DNA of 64,000 nt from Streptomyces sp. NBC_00457 (GCF_036014015.1 NZ_CP107905.1:4278001-4342000), one strand, 5' to 3'. Counted from the stretch's first letter, positions 43,904 through 52,555 are shown. Notes: a model not told the origin generated them from the sequence alone. Numbers and translations: made by a program.

Positions 43904-45511
43904 TCAGCGGGCCTCGTCTTCGCCGGGCTCGGGGGCGTCTTCGGGGGTTTCCTCGTGCTCCAGATGACCGGTGGCCGCACCGGTCATGGCCGAGCCGAGC
44001 TCCTCCGGGGTGATGGTGGCCGGATCGGCGTCGGCGACCAGCTTGCCGTTGTAGATCACGCGGAGGGTGTCGGACAGGCCGATCAGCTCGTCCAGATCGG
44101 CGGAGATCAGCAGCACCGCAAGCCCCTCCCGCCGCGCCTCGCGAATGTGATCCCAGATGGCGGCCTGCGCACCGACGTCCACACCGCGGGTGGGGTGGGA
44201 GGCGATGAGGAAGCGCGGCTTGTGGGTCATCTCGCGGCCGACGATCAGCTTCTGCTGGTTGCCTCCGGACAGGGAGGAGGCGGTGACGTCGATGCCGGGG
44301 GTGCGGACGTCGTACGCCTCGACGATCCGGCGCGTGTCCTCCTGCGCGGCCTTCGGATCGAGCCATACGCCCTTGGCGTTCGGCTTCTCGGTGACGTGCC
44401 CGAGGATGCGGTTCTCCCAGAGCGGCGCCTCCAGGAGCAGTCCATGGCGGTGCCGGTCCTCGGGGATGTACCCGATGCCCTGCTCACGGCGCTTACGGGT
44501 GGTCCAGCCGGTGATCTCCTCCTCCGCCAGCGTGATGGTGCCGGAGTCGGCGGCCTTGAGCCCGATGAGCGCGTCGACCAGTTCGGTCTGCCCGTTGCCC
44601 TCGACACCGGCGATACCGAGCACCTCACCGGCGTGAATGGTGAAGGTGATGTCGTCGAGCAGCGCCTTGCCCCCGAACGCCTCCAGCCGCAGCTTCTCCA
44701 CGCTGATGACCGGACGGTCGGTGACGGTCGACTCGGCGGTCTCCGGCGTGGGCAGCTCGCTGCCGACCATCATCTCGGCGAGCTGACGCGAGGTGGTCTC
44801 GGCGGGAACAGCGGTCCCCACAGTGGTCCCCCGCCGGATGACGGTGATCTCGTCGGCGACCGACAGCACCTCGCCCAGCTTGTGCGAGATGAAGATGACC
44901 GACAGCCCCTCGGCCCGCAGCTCACGCAGATTGTCGAACAGAGCGTCGACTTCCTGCGGCACAAGCACAGCCGTCGGCTCGTCCAGAATCAGAGTGGTCG
45001 CACCCCGATAAAGAACCTTCAGAATCTCCACCCGCTGCCGGGCGGCGACGCCGAGCTCCTCCACGAGCACATCGGGCCGCACCCCCAGCCCGTACCGCTC
45101 GGAGATCTCCTTGATCTTCCGCCGGGCCCTGCCCCCGATGCCGTACAGCTTCTCGCTGCCCAGCACCACGTTCTCGAGGACGGTCAGATTGTCGGCGAGC
45201 ATGAAGTGCTGGTGCACCATGCCGATGCCGCGGGCGATGGCGTCGGCGGGACTGCCGAAGCTGACCTGCTCACCGTCGATCGCGATGGTGCCCTCGTCCG
45301 GTTTCTGCATGCCGTAGAGGATCTTCATCAGCGTCGACTTGCCGGCGCCGTTCTCTCCGACGAGGGCGTGGACGGTGCCCTTGCGGACCGTGAGGTGGAT
45401 GTCGTGGTTGGCCACGACGCCCGGGAAACGCTTTGTGATCCCGGCGAGCTCGACGGCGGTCACCTGACCGTTGACCGCCGCGCCGGCCGGAGGGCTGCTG
45501 GACGCGTTGAT
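43904..45511 (-). CDS. nucleoside ABC transporter ATP-binding protein (two ABC domains), possible ATC start
   Basis: 535 residues if read from 45511. Duplicated ABC ATPase as in ribose/nucleoside importers: first domain Walker A GENGAGKSTLMKIL, signature-like LGVAARQRVEILKVL, Walker B LILDEPTAVL; second domain GVEGNGQTELVDAL, LSGGNQQKLIVGREM, FLIASHPTRGVD. The first in-frame GTG is at 45463 without ribosome site, whereas AGGAGA stands seven bases before an ATC at 45511, followed by an open frame INASSSPPAGAAVNGQ. An ATC start is therefore proposed; if wrong the protein begins at 45463. Palindrome CTACGCGCGTAG lies 28 bases upstream of the ATC. Confidence 0.92.
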   Translation of the reverse strand: MNASSSPPAGAAVNGQVTAVELAGITKRFPGVVANHDIHLTVRKGTVHALVGENGAGKSTLMKILYGMQKPDEGTIAIDGEQVSFGSPADAIARGIGMVHQHFMLADNLTVLENVVLGSEKLYGIGGRARRKIKEISERYGLGVRPDVLVEELGVAARQRVEILKVLYRGATTLILDEPTAVLVPQEVDALFDNLRELRAEGLSVIFISHKLGEVLSVADEITVIRRGTTVGTAVPAETTSRQLAEMMVGSELPTPETAESTVTDRPVISVEKLRLEAFGGKALLDDITFTIHAGEVLGIAGVEGNGQTELVDALIGLKAADSGTITLAEEEITGWTTRKRREQGIGYIPEDRHRHGLLLEAPLWENRILGHVTEKPNAKGVWLDPKAAQEDTRRIVEAYDVRTPGIDVTASSLSGGNQQKLIVGREMTHKPRFLIASHPTRGVDVGAQAAIWDHIREARREGLAVLLISADLDELIGLSDTLRVIYNGKLVADADPATITPEELGSAMTGAATGHLEHEETPEDAPEPGEDEAR

Positions 45512-45539
45512 GGCGCACTCTCCTGGGGACGGGGGTCGT

Positions 45540-45551
45540 CTACGCGCGTAG
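45540..45551. promoter_or_regulatory. nucleoside-regulon operator-like palindrome upstream of importer operon
   Basis: Perfect CTACGCGCGTAG, upstream of the ATPase-permease-permease-cdd-deoA operon and downstream of the bmp1 terminator. Confidence 0.8.
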
Positions 45552-45590
45552 CGCCCCTACGGCATTCAAAGGGGCCGACGCATTCGCTGA

Positions 45591-45628
45591 CAACGGGGTA
45601 CGGGGAGAAGCCTCCCCGTACCCCGTTG
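45591..45628 (-). terminator. 17-bp perfect hairpin between bmp1 and importer operon
   Basis: CAACGGGGTACGGGGAG (45591-45607), loop AAGC, CTCCCCGTACCCCGTTG (45612-45628). It follows the bmp1 stop by 46 bases, so bmp1 should be a separate transcript from the operon. Confidence 0.92.
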
Positions 45629-45673
45629 AGCGGACGTAACCCCGCGGTTACACGCTGCTCAGGGTCTCGATAT

Positions 45674-46720
45674 TCAGCTGGACTTGACCTTGATCTCGCC
45701 GCTGATGATCTTCTCCTTGGCCGTCTGGATGGCTTCCTGGAGGGCGGCGTCGTCCGCGAACTTCGGGTTGGAGTCCGCGAGGCCGACCTCGCCGCTCTTC
45801 AGATCGCCACGAACGATACCGGTCTCGGGCTTACCGTCCTCGACCGACTTCGCCAGGTTGTAGACCGCCTTGGCGACGTCCTTGGTCGCCGAGGTCAGGA
45901 TGGATTCCTTGTACGTGGCGAGCGCTGCCTGCTTGTACTGGTCGGAGTCGACACCGATCGCCCACACCTTGTTGGCGGCGGCGGCTTCGATCACACCCTG
46001 CCCCGACAGACCGGCCGCCGCATACACGACATCGGCCTTCTTCTCGATCTGCCCCTCGGCGGCCGACTTGCCCTTGTCGGGGCTGGAGAAGCCGCCTTCC
46101 TCCGCGGTCTGCGTCAGGTACTGCGACAGAACCTTGACCTTCGGGTCGGTGTCCTTGACGCCCTGCGCGAAGCCGGCCTGGAACTTGTGGATCAACGGAA
46201 TATCCACACCACCCACAAAGCCCACGGTGTTGGTCTTGGTGCTCTTGGCGGCCGCCACACCGGCGAGGTAGGAGGCCTCCTCCTCGGAGAACACCAGGTC
46301 GGCCACGTTGTCCGCCTGGACCTGGGAGTCGTCGACGATGCCGAACGTCGTGTCCGGATACTTCTCGGCGACCTCCTTGACGGCCGGCGCGTACGCGTAG
46401 CCGACACCGATCACCGGGTTGTACCCCTGCTTCGCCAGGGAGGCCAGCCGCTGAGCCTTGTCGGCGTCCGTCTCCCCGTCCGTGGGCTCGACGTCGTCCG
46501 TCTCGTACCCGAACTCCTTCTTCGCCCTCTCCAGCCCCGCGTACGCGGCGTCGTTGAAGGACTGGTCGCCCTTGCCGCCGACGTCGTACGCGATGGCGAG
46601 GCCCTTGTCGCCGTCCGACTCCGACGAGGCGGAGGTGGACGTACCGCCACAGGCGGACAGAACGAGGGCGAGGGAGGCGGTCGCTGCGCCCGCGACCGCG
46701 AGGCGGGAAACCCGGCGCAT
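45674..46720 (-). CDS. BMP-family nucleoside-binding lipoprotein 1
   Basis: 348 residues. Lipobox LSACGG after MRRVSRLAVAGAATASLAL. BMP/Med-type binding protein: IAYDVGGKGDQSFNDAAYAG, PVIGVGYAYAPAVKEVAEKY, GVAAAKSTKTNTVGFVGGV, DVVYAAAGLSGQGVIEAA. It should deliver nucleosides to the downstream importer. ATG 46720 has AGGAG nine bases upstream. It has its own operator-like site 64 bases upstream and its own terminator. A close paralogue is encoded upstream. Confidence 0.95.
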   Translation of the reverse strand: MRRVSRLAVAGAATASLALVLSACGGTSTSASSESDGDKGLAIAYDVGGKGDQSFNDAAYAGLERAKKEFGYETDDVEPTDGETDADKAQRLASLAKQGYNPVIGVGYAYAPAVKEVAEKYPDTTFGIVDDSQVQADNVADLVFSEEEASYLAGVAAAKSTKTNTVGFVGGVDIPLIHKFQAGFAQGVKDTDPKVKVLSQYLTQTAEEGGFSSPDKGKSAAEGQIEKKADVVYAAAGLSGQGVIEAAAANKVWAIGVDSDQYKQAALATYKESILTSATKDVAKAVYNLAKSVEDGKPETGIVRGDLKSGEVGLADSNPKFADDAALQEAIQTAKEKIISGEIKVKSS

Positions 46721-47397
46721 GTTGTGGTGCTCCTGTCGTACGAGCGCCGGACGGATCGGCTACGGCGCTGGCTTCGCCGCAGATTAACGCGCGTAGACAA
46801 GCCTGAAAACCCCTTCTGTCCACCTTGTTACCCGCCCGTGCCCTGCGCTTCGCGGAGGGCGGCGCTGACGGGTGCCGCGGGTTGGTGCCGGCCAGGGGGT
46901 CGGTCACGCAGCCCGGCGCCGACAGGGTGCCGTGGGTTGGTGCCGGCCGGGGGTGGGTCGCACAGCCCGGCGCCGACGGGGCGCCGCCTGCGCCCACCCG
47001 TGCCGCCCCAGGCGGCACGCATGCCCGCAGCTTGGCGGAAGGGCAGCTCGCAGCTTGGCGGGACGGCAGCTCGCAGCTTGGCGGGGCGGCAGCCCGTGGG
47101 CGGGACGGTGCGGCCGCCTGCTGAGTGGGCGCCGCCCCCGCCACACGACTGCCCGCGCCCTGACGGGGTGGGACCGTGCTCCCGCAGTCGCGCGCGGCGG
47201 GAAGGGGACGGGGTGGGGGGTGTCCGCCCGCAGCGGCGGGCGTCAACGCGGGGTACCTGCGGAGAAGCGGCAACCGCCCGACCGAGGACGGACACCCCCA
47301 CCCCGGCCCCGACCCACCCCCCACCGGCAGGCGCTACGCGCACCCCCAACCAGCCGCAGCCCCGCCGGGAGGCACTCCGCACCCCCACACAACGCGA
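46721..47397. other. intergenic region rich in imperfect tandem repeats
   Basis: Between the two bmp genes. A 45-50 base unit beginning GGTGCCG(C/T)GGGTTGGTGCCGG is present twice in 46878-46980, and an 18-base unit around CGCAGCTTGGCGG three to four times in 47029-47105. Open frames over this stretch are low-complexity Ala/Arg/Gly and have no ribosome site; none is called. It may be an expansion left by duplication of the bmp gene. Confidence 0.6.
46785..46796. promoter_or_regulatory. operator-like site upstream of bmp1
   Basis: TAACGCGCGTAG, followed by ACA; core ACGCGCGTAG is identical to the other sites but the left flank differs at two positions. 64 bases upstream of the bmp1 ATG. Confidence 0.7.
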
Positions 47398-47431
47398 AGC
47401 GGGCCGGCACCCCATCGGATGCCGGCCCGCT
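47398..47431 (-). terminator. hairpin after bmp2
   Basis: AGCGGGCCGGCA (47398-47409), loop of 10, TGCCGGCCCGCT (47420-47431). 21 bases past the bmp2 stop. Confidence 0.88.
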
Positions 47432-47452
47432 CCACGTCAATCCAACCGCGGA

Positions 47453-48496
47453 CTACTCGGTCTTGACCTTGATGGACCCGTCGATGATCGCCGCCTTCGC
47501 CTTGGCCACCGCGTCCGACAGACCCGCGATCTTCGCGAACTCCGGGTTGCTCTCGGCGAGCCCGACGCCGTTCACCTTCAGGTCGAAGGTCTGGACACCC
47601 GCCAGCGGCTTACCGTCCTCGACCGACTTCGACAGCGCGTACACCGCACCGCCGACATCCTTCAGAGCCGACGTCAGGATGTAGTTCTTGTACTGCGCCA
47701 GCGCCGCCTGCTTGTACTGGTCGGAGTCGACCCCGATCGCCCACACCTTGGCCTTCGCCGCAGCCTCGATCACACCCTGCCCGGACAGCCCGGCAGCCTG
47801 GTAGACGACATCGGCCTTCTTCTCGATCTGACCCTCGGCCGCGGCCTTGCCCTTGTCGGGGCTGGAGAAGCCACCCTCCTCGGCGGTCTGCGTCAGATAC
47901 TGCGAGACGACCTTGACCTTCGGGTTGGTCTCCGCGACGCCCTGCTTGTAGCCGGCCTCGAACTTGTGGATCAGCGGGATGTCGACACCGCCGACAAAGC
48001 CAACCGTGTTGGTCTTCGTCGCCTTCGCCGCGGCGACACCGGCGAGGTAGGAGGCCTGCTCCTCGGCGAAGACGAGAGACGCGACATTGTCGCCCTCGAC
48101 GACCGAGTCCACGATGCCGAACGTGGTGTCCGGGTACTTCGAGGCCACGGCCTCCATCGCGGGACCGTAGGCGAACCCGATGCCGATCACGGGGTTGTAG
48201 CCCTGCTTGGCCAGCGAGGACAGCCGCTGCTCCTTGTCCGCATCGGTCTCGCCCTCGGTCGGCTCGACGTCGTCCGTCTTGTAGCCGAACTCCTTCTGAG
48301 CCTTCTGCAGGCCCGCGTACGCGGCGTCGTTGAAGGACTGGTCGCCCTTGCCGCCGATGTCGTACGCGATGGCGAGACCCAGATCCTCCTTGGCCTCGTC
48401 ACCACTGTCACTGCTGGTGCCACCGCATGCGGTCGCGGCGAGTGCGAGCGACGCGACCCCCACCGCGACGCGGGTCAGTTTGGATATCCGACGCAT
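47453..48496 (-). CDS. BMP-family nucleoside-binding lipoprotein 2
   Basis: 347 residues, paralogue of the other BMP lipoprotein over its whole length (for example IAYDIGGKGDQSFNDAAYAG, GVAAAKATKTNTVGFVGGV and AAGLSGQGVIEAAAKAKVWA). Lipobox TACGG. ATG 48496 is chosen because GGGGAA stands seven bases upstream; ATG 48511 would have a ribosome site too close. Operator-like TAACGCGCGTAG lies 54 bases upstream. Two binding proteins feeding one importer suggest different nucleoside preferences. Confidence 0.95.
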   Translation of the reverse strand: MRRISKLTRVAVGVASLALAATACGGTSSDSGDEAKEDLGLAIAYDIGGKGDQSFNDAAYAGLQKAQKEFGYKTDDVEPTEGETDADKEQRLSSLAKQGYNPVIGIGFAYGPAMEAVASKYPDTTFGIVDSVVEGDNVASLVFAEEQASYLAGVAAAKATKTNTVGFVGGVDIPLIHKFEAGYKQGVAETNPKVKVVSQYLTQTAEEGGFSSPDKGKAAAEGQIEKKADVVYQAAGLSGQGVIEAAAKAKVWAIGVDSDQYKQAALAQYKNYILTSALKDVGGAVYALSKSVEDGKPLAGVQTFDLKVNGVGLAESNPEFAKIAGLSDAVAKAKAAIIDGSIKVKTE

Positions 48497-48816
48497 CGTG
48501 AAGTTCCCCATTCTCCAAGCCCCGCAGTGGGTGCTGAGTTCGGCGCACAGTAACGCGCGTAGACACTCCTGGGAACGGGGTTTCGCGTGGCCGTTATCCA
48601 TTCGTGCCGATGGCCGGTTACGTCCTTGTGAACCACCGGATCGAAAGGTGTTCTTGGGACACCGCACCCCATGGGTCCCGCACGCTCCGTGTACCGGGGG
48701 TGCCGTCAGCGTGATGGCGCCCGGACATGAACGCCATGCGCTCAGGCTGCCCCCGCGATCCCCCGTCCGCAACCGGAACGAACCACCACCAGCCGCGCGC
48801 CCTACACCCGCCCGCC
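48497..48816. other. bmp2 promoter region
   Basis: About 320 bases between bmp2 and the amidohydrolase. It contains the operator-like palindrome at 48551-48562 and, further out, no recognisable gene or repeat. Confidence 0.5.
48551..48562. promoter_or_regulatory. operator-like site upstream of bmp2
   Basis: TAACGCGCGTAG followed by ACA, identical in 15 bases to the bmp1 site (TAACGCGCGTAGACA). 54 bases upstream of the ATG. Confidence 0.7.
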
Positions 48817-50037
48817 CTACACCCCGCCCTCAAGCAGCGCGGCCGCCGTGAACAGCTCCACACCCACCGTGATCGCCGACTCGTCGGCGTCGAAGTCCCC
48901 CTGATGCAGATCGCGCACGGTCCGCTCCCCCGGCGTCCGCACCCCGAGCCGGGCCATGGCCCCCGGCACATGCTCCAGGTACCAGGAGAAGTCCTCGCCA
49001 CCGAGAGACTGCTCGGTGTCCTCCACGGCCTCGACACCGCGCCGCGCGACCATGGCGTCCCGCAGCAGCTCGGTGACGCCCGCGTCGTTGACGACGGGCG
49101 GCACGCCCCGCACATAGTTGATCTCGGACTTGGCCCGGTACAGATTGGCGATCTCGTCGATCGCCGCATGCACGATGTCCGGCGCCTGCCGCCACGCCTC
49201 GATGTCCAGGCACCGCACGGTCCCGGACAGTTCGGCGTGCTGCGGAATGACGTTGGGAGCGTGGCCGGACTCGACCCGCCCCCAGGTCACGGCGAGTCCA
49301 CTACGCGAATCGACGCGCCGCGAAACAAGAGCGGGCACATCGGTGACGACCCGAGCCGCCGCAGTCACCAAATCAGTCGTCAGATGAGGCCGAGCGGTAT
49401 GCCCACCGGGCCCATCCAGAGCGATCTCCAGCCGATCACAAGCGGACGTGATCGCCCCGGCCCGCAACCCGATCTTCCCGGCATCCACCCGCGGGTCACA
49501 GTGCACGGCGATGATCCGCCCCACACCCTCCAGCACGCCGCACTCGATGGCATCGGCGGCACCCCCGGGCAGCACCTCCTCCGCGGGCTGGAACAGCAGC
49601 CGCACGGGCCGCGGCAGCTTCCCCTGCCGGTGCAGCTCGGCCAGCACGAGCCCGGCGCCCAGCACCACGGTCGTATGCACATCGTGCCCGCACGCATGCG
49701 CCCGATCGGGCACGGTCGAGCGGTACGAGCACTCGCTCTTCGTGTCCGGAATGGGCAGCGCGTCGATGTCGGCGCGCAGCGCGAGCATGGGGTGTACGCC
49801 GTCCAGGTCACCGATGTCGCAGACGAGCCCGGTCCCGATGGCCAGCACGCGCGGGGCGAGGCCGGCCTTCTCGAGCCGTGCCTTGATGGCCGCGGTGGTG
49901 CGGAACTCCTGGTTGCCCAGCTCCGGATGCATGTGCAAGTCGCGCCGGAAGGCGACGAGTTCGGCACGCAGCGCCTCGGGCAGCGTGCCGGCGAGCACGG
50001 CTTCCCCGGGGAGATCGGCCTCGGACTCCAGTGACAT
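48817..50037 (-). CDS. M20-family amidohydrolase
   Basis: 406 residues. Metal-dependent amidohydrolase of the IAA-amino acid hydrolase/hippurate hydrolase type: FRRDLHMHPELGNQEF, LRADIDALPI, HACGHDVHTTVVLGAG, LLFQPAEEVLPGGA, LGGEDFSWYLEHVPGAM. Cytoplasmic; cleaves an N-acyl bond of an unknown substrate. ATG 50037 follows GAGGGTGAAG; GTG 50049 is an alternative, too close to the site. In nucleoside-gene neighbourhoods such genes occur without known link. Confidence 0.92.
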   Translation of the reverse strand: MSLESEADLPGEAVLAGTLPEALRAELVAFRRDLHMHPELGNQEFRTTAAIKARLEKAGLAPRVLAIGTGLVCDIGDLDGVHPMLALRADIDALPIPDTKSECSYRSTVPDRAHACGHDVHTTVVLGAGLVLAELHRQGKLPRPVRLLFQPAEEVLPGGAADAIECGVLEGVGRIIAVHCDPRVDAGKIGLRAGAITSACDRLEIALDGPGGHTARPHLTTDLVTAAARVVTDVPALVSRRVDSRSGLAVTWGRVESGHAPNVIPQHAELSGTVRCLDIEAWRQAPDIVHAAIDEIANLYRAKSEINYVRGVPPVVNDAGVTELLRDAMVARRGVEAVEDTEQSLGGEDFSWYLEHVPGAMARLGVRTPGERTVRDLHQGDFDADESAITVGVELFTAAALLEGGV

Positions 50038-50554
50038 CAGTTGCTTCACCCTCTGAAGGGTAGGACGCCCGGGTGGCCAACTGACCCACGATCAACAAAA
50101 GTTCAACCTGTTAGGGGAAGAAAATCTGGCCGCCAGACGCATGGCTTTCGACTGAGATGGGTAAACTCGTCCGACTTCCGGCCGAGTGGATCATGAGATC
50201 CGGTTACCCACTCTCCACGGATACCACGCCCACCGCGCCCCCGGCGGTTCTGTTCACCTGTCGGAACGGCGGCCCGAGCCCGGCCCACCCCGCCCGACCT
50301 GGGCCCCGACCACGCCCCCACGACCCCCCGACCGCGGCTCCACCCGGCGCACGACGAACACTCCACGCCCCCGCGACCACGCCCCCACCAGGCAAGCACG
50401 CACCAAGCCCACCCGCGACCGGCGAGCGACCAGCCGGAACACGACCGGCAAACGGGCAGCCGGAACGCGATCGGCAAGCGGGCAGCCGGGAAACAGCCGG
50501 CACCGGACAGGCAGCAGTCAGCCGAACCGGCCCCCCGACCCCGCCCGCCCCCAC
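50038..50554. other. intergenic region with low-complexity GC-rich repeats
   Basis: The first about 170 bases include the divergent promoter region with AT-richer DNA (near 50090-50220). From 50280 to 50540 the DNA is Pro/Arg/Gly-coding in every frame and contains imperfect repeats around ACCGGCGAGCGACCAGCCGG and GGCAA(A/G)CGGGCAGCCGG. The frame open from 50157 into the methyltransferase is considered non-coding here. Confidence 0.5.
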
Positions 50555-50560
50555 TAGCGT
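50555..50560 (+). promoter_or_regulatory. candidate -10 box for a leaderless methyltransferase mRNA
   Basis: TAGCGT seven bases before the GTG at 50568, the spacing of many Streptomyces leaderless genes; there is no ribosome site before that GTG. Confidence 0.4.
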
Positions 50561-50567
50561 GCGCCCC

Positions 50568-51227
50568 GTGAACCCCGAAACCCCCGCTTTCCTCCACGCG
50601 ACCCGGACCTCGTACGACGCCATAGCGGGCCCGTACAGCGACCGTCTCGCCGACCATCTGGCCGACCTGCCCCTGGACCGGGCCCTGCTCACCGGCTTCG
50701 CCGAACTGGTGAAGGGCGCGGCGCCGCATCCCGTGGCCGACATCGGCAGTGGCCCGGGTGCCGTGACCGCCCGCCTGAACGACCTCGGCCTGCCGGTGTT
50801 CGGCATCGACCTCTCGCCGCGCATGGTGGCGCTGGCCACCCGGACGTACCCCGAACTCCGTTTCCACGTGGGCTCGATGACGTCGCTGGACCTTCCGGAC
50901 GAGACCCTGGGCGGCATCGTCGCGCTCTACTCGCTGATCCACATCCCCGACGATCATCTGCCGACGACGTTCGCGGAGTTCCATCGCGTCCTGGTCCCCG
51001 GCGGCCATGTGCTGCTCGCCTTCCAGACCGGCGACCACGACGGCTCCGAACACCTCACGGAACGCTTCGGACAGCAGATCGCGCTCGACTGCTACTGGCG
51101 CACCCCGGAGACGGTGGCCGACCACCTGACCAAGGCGGGCCTCGACGCCCGCGCACGCGTCGTCCGCGAACCCCACGAGGACGAGAGCCGCCCCCGCGCG
51201 TTCCTCCTGGCCCGCAAGCCGGCGTAG
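50568..51227 (+). CDS. class I SAM-dependent methyltransferase
   Basis: 219 residues. SAM-binding VADIGSGPGAVTARLNDLG, FGIDLSPRMVALATR, SLDLPDETLGGIVALYSLIH, then HRVLVPGGHVLLAFQ. Small-molecule methyltransferase of unknown substrate. GTG 50568 chosen since homology begins there and a -10-like TAGCGT is directly upstream. Followed by a repeat region containing a duplicated 3' end of the next gene. Confidence 0.88.
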   Translation: MNPETPAFLHATRTSYDAIAGPYSDRLADHLADLPLDRALLTGFAELVKGAAPHPVADIGSGPGAVTARLNDLGLPVFGIDLSPRMVALATRTYPELRFHVGSMTSLDLPDETLGGIVALYSLIHIPDDHLPTTFAEFHRVLVPGGHVLLAFQTGDHDGSEHLTERFGQQIALDCYWRTPETVADHLTKAGLDARARVVREPHEDESRPRAFLLARKPA

Positions 51228-51248
51228 CGCACGCGGCCCTGCACCGGC

Positions 51249-51350
51249 CACACCGCCGTGACCGCCGTGACCGCCGTGACCGCCGTGACCGCCGACAGTC
51301 GGCGCACGTCCCGTGCCGTCCCGTCACCCCCGGCAAAAACCTGCGCACGA
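51249..51350. repeat. duplicated 3' end of the polysialyltransferase-like gene with 9-bp repeat expansion
   Basis: From 51249 the sequence matches the 3' end of the gene at 51406 (from about 51409), with four copies of ACCGCCGTG (51252-51287) where the gene has one, then ACCGCCGACAG and GCACGTCCCGTGCCGT shared. On the minus strand the extra copies encode Val-Thr-Ala. The copy sits downstream of the present stop. Confidence 0.8.
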
Positions 51351-51405
51351 GGCGAGCCGGCCCACAGCCGGCACAGCTCAACAGTCCGTACCGGCCGCGC
51401 CGACG

Positions 51406-52488
51406 TCACACCGCCGTGACCGCCGACAGCCGGTGCACGTCCCGTGCCGTGCCGGTGACCCCTGACAGGAACCCCTGTGCGCGGGGCGAGGCGTTCTCCG
51501 TCAGCCAGGCGGGGTCGATGTCGCACACGGCGACGCGGACCTCCGTGCCGGACAGGGCGAGGGGGAGGGTGTGGACGACGGTGGAGGGGAAGCTGAGGAT
51601 CGTCCGGCCGATGGGCCCGCGCCGGGCGATCAGCTCCAGCGGAAGGTCCGGTCGTACGATCTCCAGTCCCGTCTCGACGGCCAGCCGATGGAGCTTCTCC
51701 GTGCCCTCCCGGCGGTGGGCGAAGTAGCGGGTGGCGCCGTGGGCCTTGGCCAGGGAGCGGACGGCCTCCAGATAGCTGTCGCCGTCCACGACGCCGGTCT
51801 CGACCAGCGAGGTGCCGACCATGTCCGCGCCCTTGGTGATCCGGGGCGGGCCGAAGCGGAAGCGGGTCCAGGCGAAGGTGTTCGCGGTGACCGTCACTCC
51901 GGCCGGGGTGTCCGCCATCGGCATGGACGAGAAGATCTCCACCCGGCGCTTCTCGCTGGGCGTGAGGCGGCGGCGGGCCGAGGACGACACCGGGGCGAAG
52001 ATCAGGTCCCTGGGCCCGGGGCGGCCGCCCTTGCGGTGCCAGCGCACCAGGCGCTCACCGCTGGCCAGCTGGGCGACGAACTCCATCGTCGCCGTGCCGT
52101 CGTCGACGACCACCAGGTCACGTGCCTTGGTGATGGTCAGCAGCAGCTGGACGTAACGGGAGAAGGGATCGCCGAGGACGATCCGGTCGGCCCGGCGGAG
52201 CATGCCCGTCAGACCGCCGATGGTCTGGAACGGCGCCATGGCGCCGCCCCGCGCCTCCTCCCAGCGGACCTCGTGGCCCTCCTGACGGGCCAGCTCGGAC
52301 ATCCGTCGCAGCTGGCCGCGGGTCATCGGGTCGATCGGGGACAGGACCACCAGGGTGAGCCCCGCGTCGGGGCCCTCCTGGGTGTGCGGAGCCTGGGCAT
52401 GCGCCCACTCCAGCACGTTCAGGAGCTGTACCGGACTCTCCACGAAAGCGAGAGTCTTCAGGCCGGCTGACCCGGCACGGGGGCTCAT
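51406..52488 (-). CDS. polysialyltransferase-like glycosyltransferase
   Basis: 360 residues. Early LAFVESPVQLLNVLEWAHAQ, the middle VLGDPFSRYVQLLLTITKAR and VVVDDGTATMEFVA, and the late FAHRREGTEKLHRL plus RTILSFPSTVVHTLPLAL match the architecture of the alpha-2,8-polysialyltransferase (POLYST/GT52-like) family. Likely transfers an NDP/CMP-sugar in making the wall polymer; neuB and the cytidylyltransferase are just upstream in the same direction, beyond a terminator. The C-terminal end (GVTGTARDVHRLSAVTAV) is duplicated outside the gene and may be variable. Confidence 0.72.
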   Translation of the reverse strand: MSPRAGSAGLKTLAFVESPVQLLNVLEWAHAQAPHTQEGPDAGLTLVVLSPIDPMTRGQLRRMSELARQEGHEVRWEEARGGAMAPFQTIGGLTGMLRRADRIVLGDPFSRYVQLLLTITKARDLVVVDDGTATMEFVAQLASGERLVRWHRKGGRPGPRDLIFAPVSSSARRRLTPSEKRRVEIFSSMPMADTPAGVTVTANTFAWTRFRFGPPRITKGADMVGTSLVETGVVDGDSYLEAVRSLAKAHGATRYFAHRREGTEKLHRLAVETGLEIVRPDLPLELIARRGPIGRTILSFPSTVVHTLPLALSGTEVRVAVCDIDPAWLTENASPRAQGFLSGVTGTARDVHRLSAVTAV

Positions 52489-52555
52489 CGGCGAACGACC
52501 GTCCCGTCGTAAGGCGCTGTCTGCGCGCTGCGAACTCTAAGCGTTCTGGGGGGCG

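Noticed and set aside
46869..47105. Tandem repeats resembling a CRISPR array
   Set aside because: Units are imperfect, adjacent without unique spacers, and no cas gene is nearby.
50157..50567. N-terminal extension of the methyltransferase frame
   Set aside because: Low-complexity Pro/Arg/Thr product, no ribosome site; homology begins at GTG 50568.
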